Source: Pseudonocardia oroxyli
Lineage (GTDB): Bacteria; Actinomycetota; Actinomycetes; Mycobacteriales; Pseudonocardiaceae
Direction: 5' to 3'
Length of the DNA stretch: 64,000 bases
Assembly: GCF_900102195.1 (NCBI RefSeq)
Contig: NZ_FNBE01000002.1
Location: 1-64,000 of the forward strand
Numbering within the stretch: the stretch's first letter is position 1; each line of letters begins with the position of its first letter. The translations under genes and the position numbers were made by a program. Below the pieces are notes generated by a model, which saw nothing but the letters and a program-made list of their open reading frames with translations, searched no databases and had not been told where the DNA came from. This document shows positions 36,546-45,640 of the stretch, in pieces.

Positions 36546-38207
36546 GTGACCGATGGACCGCTCATCGTCCAATCCGACAAGACGCTGCTGCTCGAGGTGG
36601 ACCACCCCGCTGCGGCGGATGCACGGACGGCGATCGCTCCGTTCGCCGAGCTCGAGCGCGCGCCGGAGCACGTCCACACCTACCGGGTGACCCCGCTCGC
36701 CCTGTGGAACGCCCGCGCCGCGGGCCACGACGCCGAGCAGGTCGTCGACGCCCTGGTCCGCTACTCCCGCTACGCCGTGCCGCAGCCCCTGCTGGTCGAC
36801 GTCGTCGACACGATGGGCCGCTACGGCAGGCTCCAGCTGGCCAACCACCCCGCCCACGGCCTGGTCATGAGTTCGAGCGACCGCGCGGTGCTGGAGGAGG
36901 TGCTCCGGCAGAAGAAGATCGCCCCGCTGCTGGGCGCCCGGATCGACGACGACACGGTGATCGTGCACCCCTCGGAGCGCGGCAACCTCAAGCAGCTGCT
37001 GCTCAAGGTCGGCTGGCCCGCCGAGGACCTCGCGGGCTACGTCGACGGCGAGGCCCACGCCATCGACCTCGCCGAGGACGGCTGGACGCTGCGGGACTAC
37101 CAGGCCCAGGCGGTCGAGGGGTTCTGGGCGGGCGGCTCGGGTGTCGTCGTGCTGCCGTGCGGGGCGGGCAAGACGCTCGTCGGCGCGGCCGCCATGGCGC
37201 GGGCGAAGGCCACCACGCTCATCCTCGTGACGAACACCGTCTCCGGGCGGCAGTGGAAGCGGGAGCTGATCGCGCGCACCACCCTGACCGAGGACGAGAT
37301 CGGCGAGTACTCGGGCGAGAAGAAGGAGATCCGCCCGGTCACCATCGCCACCTACCAGGTGATCACGCGGCGCACCAAGGGCGAGTACAAGCACCTCGAG
37401 CTGTTCGACTCCCGGGACTGGGGCCTGGTGGTCTACGACGAGGTGCACCTGCTGCCCGCCCCCGTCTTCCGGATGACGGCGGACCTGCAGTCCCGCCGCA
37501 GGCTCGGTCTCACCGCCACCCTGGTCCGCGAGGACGGCCGCGAGGGGGACGTGTTCTCCCTGATCGGCCCGAAGCGGTACGACGCGCCGTGGCGGGACAT
37601 CGAGGAGCAGGGCTGGATCGCGCCCGCGGAGTGCACCGAGGTCCGGGTCACCCTGACCGAGAACGAGCGGATCATGTACGCCACCGCGGACGCCGAGGAG
37701 CGCTACCGGATGGCCTCCACCGCGCGCACGAAGCTGCCCGTCGTCAAGGCGATCCTGGACCGCCACCCGGACGAGCCCACGCTCGTCATCGGGGCGTACC
37801 TCGACCAGCTCGACGATCTCGGCGAGGCCCTCGGCTGCCCCGTCATCCAGGGCTCGACGAAGAACAAGGAGCGCGAGGCGCTGTTCGACGCGTTCCGGGC
37901 GGGCGAGATCAAGCGGCTCGTCGTCAGCAAGGTCGCGAACTTCTCCATCGACCTCCCCGAGGCGACGGTCGCGGTGCAGGTCAGCGGCACGTTCGGGTCC
38001 CGGCAGGAGGAGGCGCAGCGACTCGGGCGGCTGCTGCGGCCCAAGGGGGACGGGCGGCAGGCGCACTTCTACTCGGTCGTGTCCCGGGACACCCTGGACA
38101 CCGACTACGCCGCGCACCGTCAGCGCTTCCTCGCCGAACAGGGCTATGCGTACCGCATCGTGGACGCGGACGACCTGCTCGGACCCGCCCTGCCGGACGT
38201 GGGCTGA
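36546..38207 (+). CDS. XPB/Ercc3-family DNA helicase
   Basis: A 553-residue SF2 helicase. Motif I is VVLPCGAGKTLVGAA, motif II VYDEVHLLPA (DEVH), motif III LGLTATLVREDGREGD, motif VI RQEEAQRLGRLLRPKGDGR. An N-terminal XPB-type domain spans residues 1-170. Bacterial XPB proteins unwind DNA 3' to 5' and are linked to repair. The GTG at 36546 has AGGAGGG 8 nt upstream; a GTG at 36519 is less likely. Orthologous to M. tuberculosis Ercc3 by order and sequence. The cvn operon lies between it and the helicase-associated gene. Confidence 0.92.
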   Translation: MTDGPLIVQSDKTLLLEVDHPAAADARTAIAPFAELERAPEHVHTYRVTPLALWNARAAGHDAEQVVDALVRYSRYAVPQPLLVDVVDTMGRYGRLQLANHPAHGLVMSSSDRAVLEEVLRQKKIAPLLGARIDDDTVIVHPSERGNLKQLLLKVGWPAEDLAGYVDGEAHAIDLAEDGWTLRDYQAQAVEGFWAGGSGVVVLPCGAGKTLVGAAAMARAKATTLILVTNTVSGRQWKRELIARTTLTEDEIGEYSGEKKEIRPVTIATYQVITRRTKGEYKHLELFDSRDWGLVVYDEVHLLPAPVFRMTADLQSRRRLGLTATLVREDGREGDVFSLIGPKRYDAPWRDIEEQGWIAPAECTEVRVTLTENERIMYATADAEERYRMASTARTKLPVVKAILDRHPDEPTLVIGAYLDQLDDLGEALGCPVIQGSTKNKEREALFDAFRAGEIKRLVVSKVANFSIDLPEATVAVQVSGTFGSRQEEAQRLGRLLRPKGDGRQAHFYSVVSRDTLDTDYAAHRQRFLAEQGYAYRIVDADDLLGPALPDVG

Positions 38208-38322
38208 TCGGAGCGTCACCGCGCGTCCCCGAGACGGGCGAACGGTCTCACCCCCTTCCCTGAATGCGCGGGCCGCGGTGTTCGTGGACACTCGACCGCA
38301 CGGCGTTACAGAGGAGTCGGAG

Positions 38323-38517
38323 ATGTCCGTCGCGGGCTGGATCGCGATCGGGGTGGTGGCGTGGGTCGTCATCGCCCTGGTGGTCGCGGTGCTCGTCGGG
38401 CGGATGGTTCGGCTGCGGGACCGGCAGGTGCCCGCGGACCCGATGCCCTCACCGCGGCGCCCGGTGGACGCGCCCGGGGTTCCCCGGACCCCGGAGCCCC
38501 GGCGACCCCGAGGCTGA
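38323..38517 (+). CDS. Single-helix small membrane protein
   Basis: A 64-residue protein with one strong transmembrane helix (WIAIGVVAWVVIALVVAVLVG, about residues 6-26) and a basic, Pro-rich cytoplasmic tail. The ATG at 38323 has GAGGAG upstream. I recognise no family. It precedes the PspC gene by 54 nt and may be co-transcribed. Confidence 0.55.
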   Translation: MSVAGWIAIGVVAWVVIALVVAVLVGRMVRLRDRQVPADPMPSPRRPVDAPGVPRTPEPRRPRG

Positions 38518-38571
38518 TTTCCGGGTTCCACCCGGAGGTGCGGGGCGCCGCCGACCGGCAGGCTCGACGGC

Positions 38572-38829
38572 ATGGAACAGCAGACCGAGCAGACCGCCGG
38601 CCCCGAGTCCCCCGTCGTCATCGAGCAGGCGCCCGAGCGCGGGCCCGGTTTCCGCCTGCACCGCAGCCGCTCCGAGAAGGTGCTCGGTGGTGTCTGCGGC
38701 GGGCTCGCCGAGAGCCTCGACGTCGACCCGAACCTCGTCCGCATCGGCCTGGTCGCCCTGACGGTCCTCGGGGCGGGGATCGGCGTGGTCCTCTACGTCG
38801 CGGCCTGGGCCCTGGCCCCCGAGGAGTGA
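38572..38829 (+). CDS. PspC-domain membrane protein
   Basis: An 85-residue PspC-like protein. The domain reads LHRSRSEKVLGGVCGGLAES, LDVDPNLVRIGLVALTVLGAGIG, followed by the hydrophobic VVLYVAAWALAPEE. PspC domains respond to envelope stress in phage-shock systems; here the protein is short, without a kinase or regulator fusion. ATG start at 38572. A sensor kinase gene follows 76 nt later. Confidence 0.85.
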   Translation: MEQQTEQTAGPESPVVIEQAPERGPGFRLHRSRSEKVLGGVCGGLAESLDVDPNLVRIGLVALTVLGAGIGVVLYVAAWALAPEE

Positions 38830-38905
38830 CGGGGTGACCGGGTGACCGTGCGGATCTCCACCTGGGTGTGTCGCCGGTCACCACTTTCATGACACAGTCC
38901 CGCGG

Positions 38906-40033
38906 GTGCGAACGACCGACCGTGCGGCCGAACGGGCCCACCTCCTCGACCTCCTCCTGGCCGAACGGGAGGGTCTGCTCTCGGTGCTGGACCGGGTGTT
39001 GGCGCTGCGCGGCACCGCCCGGCTGATCCGGGAGGCCGCGGGCGCCGACACCGGCTTCCTCGGCGAGCGGACCGAGGACGGCACGGTGATCCGCTGGACG
39101 GCGGGCACCCGCACCGACGCGCTGCAGGACCTGCGGGTCGAGACGGGCCGCGGCATCGGCGGTCGGGCCCTGGCCACCGGGAAGCCGGTGCGGGTCAGCG
39201 ACTACGTCTCCGCCGAGACCATCACCCACGACTACGACGAACGCGTGCGCCGGGAGCGGCTCGGCGCCATGATCGCGGTCCCGATCCTGGACCGCGGCTG
39301 CACCCTCGCCGTGGCCTACGCGGGCCTGCACGGCCCCGGGACCTTCGGCGACGCCGCGGTCGACGCCCTGCGCGGGGCCGCCGAGCAGGCCGTCCCGGCG
39401 CTGCGCCTGGCCGACGCCGCGGCCGCGCAGGCCGACGGCGCCGTCGCGGCCGAACGCCGCCGGATGCAGGCCTCGCTGCACGACTCCGTCGGCGCGATGC
39501 TCTTCTCCATCGGCGCCCAGGTCCGTGACCTGCGCAGCGAGAACCCGCTGCTCGCGTCCCGGCTGACCCGCATCGAGGCGGACGTCTCCGAGGCCTCCCG
39601 CGCCCTGCGGGAGGCCCTGTTGGCCCTCTCGGACAGCTCGCCGGAGCGCGCCCTGCCGGTGGAGCTGGCCGAGCACTGCCGCAGCTTCGCCGCCCGGACC
39701 GGGGTCAGCTGCCGGTTCGTGCAGCTCGGGCCGGTCGCCCCGCTGGACGCCGAGCGCACGGCGATCCTCGTCGCCGTCGCGCGGGAGGGCCTGCTCAACG
39801 CGGAGAAGCACGCCGGGGCGGGCACCGTGATCGTCAGCCTGGCGCCGGACGAGTCCGGCGGCGTGGTGCTCGCCGTGGCGGACGACGGCGACGGCAGCGG
39901 CCCGGGGGCGGGCACCGGGCTCGGCGTGCGGATGCTCGCCCAGCGCGCGGCGCGGCTCGGCGGCACCGTGGGCCTGATCCAGGACGAGGAGGGCGGCACC
40001 ACCCTGCGCCTGTCGCTGCCGGGCGCGCCGTGA
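38906..40033 (+). CDS. GAF-domain sensor histidine kinase
   Basis: A 375-residue soluble kinase. The GAF domain spans about residues 35-170 (GADTGFLGERTEDGTVIRW, GRGIGGRALATGKPVRVSDY). The phosphorylation box is RRRMQASLHDSVGAMLFSIG, and the ATPase domain has AREGLLNAEKHAGA and VADDGDGSGPGAGTGLGVRM. GTG start at 38906, with CACAGT 7 nt upstream as a possible leaderless -10. It overlaps the regulator gene by 4 nt. The signal is unknown. Confidence 0.85.
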   Translation: MRTTDRAAERAHLLDLLLAEREGLLSVLDRVLALRGTARLIREAAGADTGFLGERTEDGTVIRWTAGTRTDALQDLRVETGRGIGGRALATGKPVRVSDYVSAETITHDYDERVRRERLGAMIAVPILDRGCTLAVAYAGLHGPGTFGDAAVDALRGAAEQAVPALRLADAAAAQADGAVAAERRRMQASLHDSVGAMLFSIGAQVRDLRSENPLLASRLTRIEADVSEASRALREALLALSDSSPERALPVELAEHCRSFAARTGVSCRFVQLGPVAPLDAERTAILVAVAREGLLNAEKHAGAGTVIVSLAPDESGGVVLAVADDGDGSGPGAGTGLGVRMLAQRAARLGGTVGLIQDEEGGTTLRLSLPGAP

Positions 40034-40677
40034 GCCCGAGGGCGCCGGTCGGCTCCCCTCCCGCCCGCGTGATGGTGGTCGACGACCACCCGGTGGTGCG
40101 GGACGGCGTCGCCCTCCTGCTGCGCGGGGAGCCGTCCCTGCAGGTGGTGGGCTCGGCCGAGTCGGGACGGACCGCCCTGGAACGGGCCGGTGAGCTGCGG
40201 CCGGACCTGGTGCTGCTCGACCTGCGGCTGCCGGACATGCTCGCGCCCGAGGTCGTCGTCGGGTTGCGGGGCGTGTGGCCCGCCGCCCGGGTCGTGGTGT
40301 TCACGGCGCACGGCGACCACCACGGCATCCGCGCCGCGCTCGACGCGGGCGCCCACGGCTGCCTGGTCAAGGACGCCGCGGCCACCGACCTGGTCGCCGC
40401 CCTGCGCGCGGTGCTGCGCGGCGAACGCGTCGTCGACGCCCGCATGCTGCCCGACGGCGAGGCCACGAAGTCCGCCCTGGAGCGCAGCGGGCTGACCCGG
40501 CGCGAGTACGAGGTGCTGCGCCTGGCCGCCCAGGGCCGGACCAACCCCGAGATCGCCGAGGTCACCGGCCTGACCCGCAACACCGTCAAGACCTATCTGC
40601 AGTCCGCCCTGCACAAGCTCGGGGCCCGCAACCGGGTCGAGGCCATCGGCAAGGCGAGCGAGGCCGGCCTCCTGTAG
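40030..40677 (+). CDS. NarL/LuxR-family response regulator
   Basis: A 215-residue regulator. The receiver begins VMVVDDHPVVRDGVALLL and has its phospho-acceptor Asp in LVLLDLRLPDM. The C-terminal helix-turn-helix is LTRREYEVLRLAAQGRTNPE, TRNTVKTYLQSALHKL. GTG at 40030 overlaps the kinase stop. It is the partner of the preceding kinase. The ABC importer operon starts 73 nt downstream and is a plausible target. Confidence 0.88.
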   Translation: MSPRAPVGSPPARVMVVDDHPVVRDGVALLLRGEPSLQVVGSAESGRTALERAGELRPDLVLLDLRLPDMLAPEVVVGLRGVWPAARVVVFTAHGDHHGIRAALDAGAHGCLVKDAAATDLVAALRAVLRGERVVDARMLPDGEATKSALERSGLTRREYEVLRLAAQGRTNPEIAEVTGLTRNTVKTYLQSALHKLGARNRVEAIGKASEAGLL

Positions 40678-40750
40678 GCGGACGGCGCGGGCGGAGTGTC
40701 CGCTATGTCTCCACGTGGGGGTGTGGCGGCGCTCACAGCGCCATCAGGAT

Positions 40751-41560
40751 GTGCCCGTGTTGAGCGTGCGAGGGCTCGAGGTCCGGTACGGGCGGTCGGT
40801 GACGGCCCTGGAGGAGATAGACCTGGACGTGGGACCCGACGGGGTGCTCGCGGTCCTGGGCGGCAACGGTGCCGGGAAGTCGACGCTGCTGCGCGCGGTG
40901 TCGGGCACGCTGCGGCTGCACGGCGGCGCGGTCGCGGCGGGGGAGATCCGGTTCCGGGACGAGCGGATCGACCGCCTGGACCCCGCGGAGATCGTCCGGC
41001 GCGGGGTGGTCGCGGTGCCCGAGGGACGTCAGGTCTTCGCCCGGATGACGGTCGAGGAGAACCTGCGCGCGGGCGGGCTCGGTGCGCGGTCGGCGGCGGT
41101 GCGCACCGCGGCCAGGGCCCGGGTCGCGGAGCTCTTCCCGGTGCTGGCGGAGCGCGCGACCCAACGCGCGGGCCTGCTCTCCGGGGGCGAGCAGCAGATG
41201 CTGGCCATCGGTCGCGCCCTGATGTCCGGCCCCGATCTGCTGCTGCTCGACGAGCCGTCCCTGGGCCTGGCCCCGCAGATGGTCGGCCGGATCGCCCGGA
41301 TCGTCGGTGAGATCCACGCGCAGGGCACGGCGGTGGTCCTGGTCGAGCAGAACGCGACGATGGCCCTGGAGGTCGCCGACACCGCCGTCGTCCTCGAGGT
41401 CGGCCGGGTCGCGCTGGCGGGTCCGGCGGCCGAGCTCGCCGCGAGCGACGACGTCCAGCGCCTCTACCTGGGCGGGCACGCCGAGTCCGAGGAGCAGGCG
41501 GAGGCCGAGGCCGCGTTCGCGCGCCAGCACCGCCGCACCCTGTCGAGGTGGGCCGGATGA
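40751..41560 (+). CDS. Branched-chain-type ABC transporter ATPase (LivF-like)
   Basis: A 269-residue ATPase of the LivF type. Walker A is GGNGAGKSTLLRAVSG, signature LLSGGEQQMLAIGRAL, Walker B LLLLDEPSLGLAP. MTVEENLRAGG and VVLVEQNATMALEVAD are characteristic of LivF. The last ~30 residues (EEQAEAEAAFARQHRR) extend beyond the usual end. GTG 40751 is chosen; GTG 40757 and 40715 are alternatives. It is the first of five genes encoding a full importer. Confidence 0.88.
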   Translation: MPVLSVRGLEVRYGRSVTALEEIDLDVGPDGVLAVLGGNGAGKSTLLRAVSGTLRLHGGAVAAGEIRFRDERIDRLDPAEIVRRGVVAVPEGRQVFARMTVEENLRAGGLGARSAAVRTAARARVAELFPVLAERATQRAGLLSGGEQQMLAIGRALMSGPDLLLLDEPSLGLAPQMVGRIARIVGEIHAQGTAVVLVEQNATMALEVADTAVVLEVGRVALAGPAAELAASDDVQRLYLGGHAESEEQAEAEAAFARQHRRTLSRWAG

Positions 41561-42345
41561 GCGCGCCCGGGACCGTCCGGTCCGACGTCGCACCGCTCGC
41601 GGTCGAGTCGGTGACGCTGCGGTTCGGCGGGGTCACCGCTCTCTCCGACGTGTCCTTCACCGTCGAACCCGGCGCCGTGCACGCCCTGATCGGTCCGAAC
41701 GGCGCGGGCAAGTCCAGCTGCTTCAACGTGATCAGCGGGCTGTACCGGCCGACGTCCGGGCGGGTGCGGCTCGGCGAGCAGGACCTGACGGGCACCCCGC
41801 CGCACCGGCTGGCCGGACTCGGCGTCGGGCGGTCGTTCCAGAACATCGCGCTCTCCCCGCACAGCACGGTGCGGGACAACGTGCTGCTGGGCCGCCACCC
41901 GCTGACCCGGGGCGGGTTCCTGGCGGGCGGCCTGCGGATCGGCAGGCGGACCGAGGCGCGACACCGCGCCCGGGTCGAGGAGATCTGCGCGTTCCTCGGG
42001 GTCGCCGACCGGCTGGACTCCCTGGTCGCCGCCCTGCCCTATGGGGTCGCGAAGCGGGTCGACATCGCCCGCGCCCTCGCCGTCGAGCCCACGGTCCTCC
42101 TCCTCGACGAGCCCGCCGCGGGCCTGAACGCCACCGAGACCGCCGAGATGGGCGTGACGATCCGGGACCTGGCCGACGCGCTGGGGATCTCGGTCCTGCT
42201 GGTCGAACACGACATGGGGTTGGTGATGGGGATCGCGGACCGGGTGAGCGTCCTGGACTTCGGCCGGTTGATCGCGGACGGCCCGCCGGAGCAGGTCCAG
42301 GCCGATCCCGAGGTCGTCCGGGCCTACCTGGGGGTGTCGGAGTGA
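41557..42345 (+). CDS. Branched-chain-type ABC transporter ATPase (LivG-like)
   Basis: A 262-residue ATPase of the LivG type. Walker A is IGPNGAGKSSCFNVISG, and LGVGRSFQNIALSPHSTVRDN is the Q-loop region. PYGVAKRVDIARAL replaces the usual LSGG-x-Q with a PYG-x-x-K/R form typical of LivG. Walker B is VLLLDEPAAGLNATE. ATG 41557 overlaps the previous stop (ATGA) and its own stop overlaps the permease start. Confidence 0.88.
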   Translation: MSAPGTVRSDVAPLAVESVTLRFGGVTALSDVSFTVEPGAVHALIGPNGAGKSSCFNVISGLYRPTSGRVRLGEQDLTGTPPHRLAGLGVGRSFQNIALSPHSTVRDNVLLGRHPLTRGGFLAGGLRIGRRTEARHRARVEEICAFLGVADRLDSLVAALPYGVAKRVDIARALAVEPTVLLLDEPAAGLNATETAEMGVTIRDLADALGISVLLVEHDMGLVMGIADRVSVLDFGRLIADGPPEQVQADPEVVRAYLGVSE

Positions 42346-43220
42346 ACACGTTCCTGCAGCTGGTGCTGAACGGGCTGGGCAAGGGCGCGGTGTACGCGCT
42401 GCTCGCGCTGGGCTTCGTGATCATCTTCAAGGCCACCGAGGTGGTCAACTTCGCGCACGGCTCGCTCGTGCTGATCGGGGGCTACCTCGTCTACGCCACG
42501 AAGGACGCCCTCGGCTGGCCGGGCGCGGCGGTGCTCGGCATCGTGTCCGCGGCGGTGGCGGCGCTGCTGATCGAGCGCCTGCTGGTGCGCAACGCCCGCG
42601 GGGCGGACGTCAACAGCCTGGCGCTGCTCACCATCGGGGTGGACGTGATCGTCACCGAGGAGGTCGTCCGCCGCCTCGGCAACGACATCCCCTTCATCGG
42701 CGACCCCTACGACGCGGCCCCGATCCAGTTCGCGGGCCTGACGGTGTTCCGCACCCAGCTGGTCGCCCTGATCGTCGGGGCCGTGCTGATCACCGCGTTC
42801 TTCCTGGTCTTCCGGTTCTCGAACTGGGGGGTCGCCATGCGGGCGCAGGCCGAGAACAAGGAGGCCGCGGCGCTGATGGGGATCCGCAGCTCGCGGGTCA
42901 CGGCGACGGCCTGGCTGCTCGCGGGCGCGCTGGCCGGGGTCGCCGTGCTGTTCATGGCCACCCAGGACTTCTCCGGTGCCGGGCTCGGCCGCGGGACGCA
43001 CGCGATCGCGCTGATCGCGTTCCCCGCGGCGATCCTCGGCGGGCTCGACTCCACCGCGGGCGCCGTCGTCGGCGGGCTGGTCGTGGGGCTCACCGAGGCG
43101 CTGTCCGCGCAGTACGTCTCCTTCGAGTTCTCCAAGAGCGCGGTCTTCCTGGTGATGCTGGTGATCCTGGTGTTCCGGCCCAGCGGGCTGTTCGGGACGA
43201 GGGAGCTCAGTCGTGTCTGA
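42342..43220 (+). CDS. Branched-chain-type ABC permease (LivH-like)
   Basis: A 292-residue permease with about eight hydrophobic segments. FLQLVLNGLGKGAVYALLAL and VVNFAHGSLVLIGGYL are LivH hallmarks, as is FRFSNWGVAMRAQAENKEAA and GGLDSTAGAVVGGLVVGL (EAA-like loop). GTG 42342 overlaps the LivG stop (GTGA). It forms the membrane channel with the LivM-like protein. Confidence 0.9.
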   Translation: MNTFLQLVLNGLGKGAVYALLALGFVIIFKATEVVNFAHGSLVLIGGYLVYATKDALGWPGAAVLGIVSAAVAALLIERLLVRNARGADVNSLALLTIGVDVIVTEEVVRRLGNDIPFIGDPYDAAPIQFAGLTVFRTQLVALIVGAVLITAFFLVFRFSNWGVAMRAQAENKEAAALMGIRSSRVTATAWLLAGALAGVAVLFMATQDFSGAGLGRGTHAIALIAFPAAILGGLDSTAGAVVGGLVVGLTEALSAQYVSFEFSKSAVFLVMLVILVFRPSGLFGTRELSRV

Positions 43221-44328
43221 GCGGGTCGTGACTGAGCGGTCGTCGGTGCTGGTGCGCCTGCGGACCTCGTGGCCCTCGGTCGCAGGTGTCGCGGTGCTGC
43301 TCCTGGTCCTGCTGGTGTTCCCGGTGTTCGCGGGCGTCGCCTACCTCAAGGCGGGCCAGTACGTGCTGATCGGCGTCGTCGGGGCGGTCGGGCTGACCCT
43401 GCTCGTCGGGCAGGCCGGTCAGCTGTCCCTCGCGCACCCGTTCTTCCTGCTGGTCGGGGCGGTGAGCTACGCCGTGCTGGCGGGGGACTCGGGGGACTCC
43501 GGGGACCTCGTCGGGCTGGGGCTGCCGCCGCTGCTCGCGGTGATCGGCGCGGTCGCGATCTGCGCGCTCGTCGGGCTCGCGTTCTCGCCGGTCTCCGGGC
43601 GACTGCGCGGGATCTACCTCGGCGTGGCGTCCCTGTCGCTGGTGTTCCTGGGGCTCTACCTGGGTCAGTCGCTGGACATGCTCTCCGGCGGGACGTCGAC
43701 CGGGCGCCCGCCGCCGACGTTCGACCTGTTCGGCTTCCGTTTCGCCAACTCCGACCCGGCGCCGACGATCCTGGGCGTCGCCATCCAGAAGCAGCAGCGG
43801 CTCTGGTACCTGTTCCTCGTCCTGGCCATCGTGGCCTACCTGCTGGCCCGCGGCGCCGTCCGCAGCCGGGTCGGCCGGGCCTGGCGCGCGGTGCGGGACA
43901 ACGAGGCCGCCGCCACCGCGATGGGCGTGAACGTGGCCCGGGCGAAGGCGCAGGCCTTCACCGTGTCGTCCGCCTTCGCCGGGCTGGCGGGCGTCATGAC
44001 GGCCCTGTGGCTGGACCTCGTCAAACCGGACGAGAACGAGTTCATCGGCACCTACTCCATCACCGTCGCGATCTCGTACCTGGCGATGGTGCTGATCGGC
44101 GGCCTCGGCTCGATCCCCGGCGCCGTCGCCGGGGCGGTGCTGGTCAACGGCCTGCCGCAGGTGCTGACCCTGGGGGCCACCGAGTTCGGTTGGTCCATCG
44201 GGACGTTGTCCCCCGTGCTCATCAGCGCGTTCGTGTACGGAGCCGCGATCGTGCTGGTGGTGCTGTTCGAACCCGGTGGGCTGGCGGCCATCGGTCGCAG
44301 GCTCACCACCCGACAAGGAGATCGATGA
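43213..44328 (+). CDS. Branched-chain-type ABC permease (LivM-like)
   Basis: A 371-residue permease with about ten hydrophobic segments. GQYVLIGVVGAVGLTLLVGQ, GQLSLAHPFFLLVG, RSRVGRAWRAVRDNEAAATA and AMVLIGGLGSIPGAVAGAVL are family hallmarks. GTG 43213 overlaps LivH by 8 nt. The stop overlaps the binding-protein start. An insert after residue 90 (AGDSGDSGDLV) is a short repeat. Confidence 0.9.
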   Translation: MSERVVTERSSVLVRLRTSWPSVAGVAVLLLVLLVFPVFAGVAYLKAGQYVLIGVVGAVGLTLLVGQAGQLSLAHPFFLLVGAVSYAVLAGDSGDSGDLVGLGLPPLLAVIGAVAICALVGLAFSPVSGRLRGIYLGVASLSLVFLGLYLGQSLDMLSGGTSTGRPPPTFDLFGFRFANSDPAPTILGVAIQKQQRLWYLFLVLAIVAYLLARGAVRSRVGRAWRAVRDNEAAATAMGVNVARAKAQAFTVSSAFAGLAGVMTALWLDLVKPDENEFIGTYSITVAISYLAMVLIGGLGSIPGAVAGAVLVNGLPQVLTLGATEFGWSIGTLSPVLISAFVYGAAIVLVVLFEPGGLAAIGRRLTTRQGDR

Positions 44329-45593
44329 TGATCAAGAACTGGGGCCGGGCGGCGGTGGTGGGCGTCTCGGCGCTCCTGCTCGTGGCCTGTGGCAGCACGG
44401 CGGACTCCGGGTCCTCCGGGTCGAGCGGCGGGACGGGCGGGGTGAAGACCGACTTCGGCGTCACCGACTCCACGATCACCCTCGGCGTCATGGGCGACCG
44501 GACCGGCGTGTTCAAGAACCTGGGCGAGGCGCTGATCGGCGGCAACGAGCTCTGGGTGGCCGACGTCAACGCCGCGGGCGGGATCTGCGGGCGCCAGCTG
44601 GCCCTGGAGATCGTCGACCACGGGTACAAGGCGGACACCGCCAAAACGCTCTATCCGCAGCTCGAGCCGAAGATCCTCGGGATCGTGCAGCTCCTGGGCT
44701 CGCCCGTGCTCGCGGCGCTGAAGCAGAACCTGATCGACGACAACGTCTCCGCCGCGCCCGCGTCCTGGTCGTCGGAGATCCTGAACAACCCGAACATCAT
44801 GATGATCGGGACCACCTACGACGTCGAGATCATCGACGGGCTCTCCTACCTGCAGCAGCAGGGCCTGATCAAGCAGGGCGACAAGATCGGACACATCTAC
44901 ATCGACGGCGAGTACGGCGGCAACGGCCTGCGCGGCTCGAAGTTCTACGCCGAGAAGCACGGCATGACGGTCGTCGAGTCCAAGATCACCTCGACGGACA
45001 ACGACCTGGCGAACATCGTGACCGGGCTCAAGGGCGAGGGCGTCACCGCGATCGTGCTGACCACGACGCCCGGCCAGACGGCCTCGGCCATGGCCAACAA
45101 CGCCGCGCTCGGGCTGAACGTGCCGGTCCTGGGCAACAACCCGACGTTCGACCCGGCCCTGCTCTCGAGCCCGGCGGCGGGTGCGCTGGACAAGCTGTAC
45201 GTGGCGGCGTCGAGTGCGCCGTTCTCGTCGAAGACGCCGAAGGCCGTCGAGGTCGCCACGGAGTACAAGGCGAAGTACCCGAACAGCCCGAAGAACGCGG
45301 GTGCGCAGGCCGGGTACGTCGAGGGGCTCGTCTGGCAGGCGGTGCTGGAGAAGGCCTGCCAGAACGGCGACCTGTCCCGGGCGGGCGTCCAGACGGCGCT
45401 GAAGTCCCTGACCTCGGTCGGCACCGACGACCTGGTCGCGCCGCTGGACTACAGCTCGCCCGGTGCCCCGCCGACCCGCGGCGTCTACATCGCCAAGGTC
45501 GACCAGAACGCCGAGGGCGGCCTCACCGAGGTCGCGCCGCTGTTCACCGCGCCGGACGCGAGCGAGTACAAGGCCCCGCACCAGCAGCCCTGA
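44325..45593 (+). CDS. Branched-chain-type ABC substrate-binding lipoprotein
   Basis: A 422-residue lipoprotein. The signal peptide ends in the lipobox LLVACGS (Cys at about residue 22), followed by a Ser/Gly linker. The periplasmic-binding domain (Peripla_BP_6) begins DSTITLGVMGDRTGVFKNLG. NPNIMMIGTTYDVEI and GHIYIDGEYGGNGLRG follow. The substrate cannot be read; this group takes amino acids, urea, amides and aromatic acids. ATG 44325 overlaps the LivM stop; AAGGAG suits the ATG at 44328 better. Last gene of the operon. Confidence 0.9.
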   Translation: MMIKNWGRAAVVGVSALLLVACGSTADSGSSGSSGGTGGVKTDFGVTDSTITLGVMGDRTGVFKNLGEALIGGNELWVADVNAAGGICGRQLALEIVDHGYKADTAKTLYPQLEPKILGIVQLLGSPVLAALKQNLIDDNVSAAPASWSSEILNNPNIMMIGTTYDVEIIDGLSYLQQQGLIKQGDKIGHIYIDGEYGGNGLRGSKFYAEKHGMTVVESKITSTDNDLANIVTGLKGEGVTAIVLTTTPGQTASAMANNAALGLNVPVLGNNPTFDPALLSSPAAGALDKLYVAASSAPFSSKTPKAVEVATEYKAKYPNSPKNAGAQAGYVEGLVWQAVLEKACQNGDLSRAGVQTALKSLTSVGTDDLVAPLDYSSPGAPPTRGVYIAKVDQNAEGGLTEVAPLFTAPDASEYKAPHQQP

Positions 45594-45594
45594 C

Positions 45595-45636
45595 CGTGAG
45601 CGGCGATGGTCGCCCGGGCGACCATCGCCACTCACG
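45595..45636. terminator. Hairpin, GTGAGCGGCGAT family, convergent gene end
   Basis: A 42-nt near-perfect palindrome: CGTGAGCGGCGATGGTCGCC at its left half, mirrored with one mismatch and no loop. It fills the gap between the binding-protein gene and the convergent TIGR03086-type gene. Same arm as at 9161. Confidence 0.6.
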
Positions 45637-45640
45637 ACCC

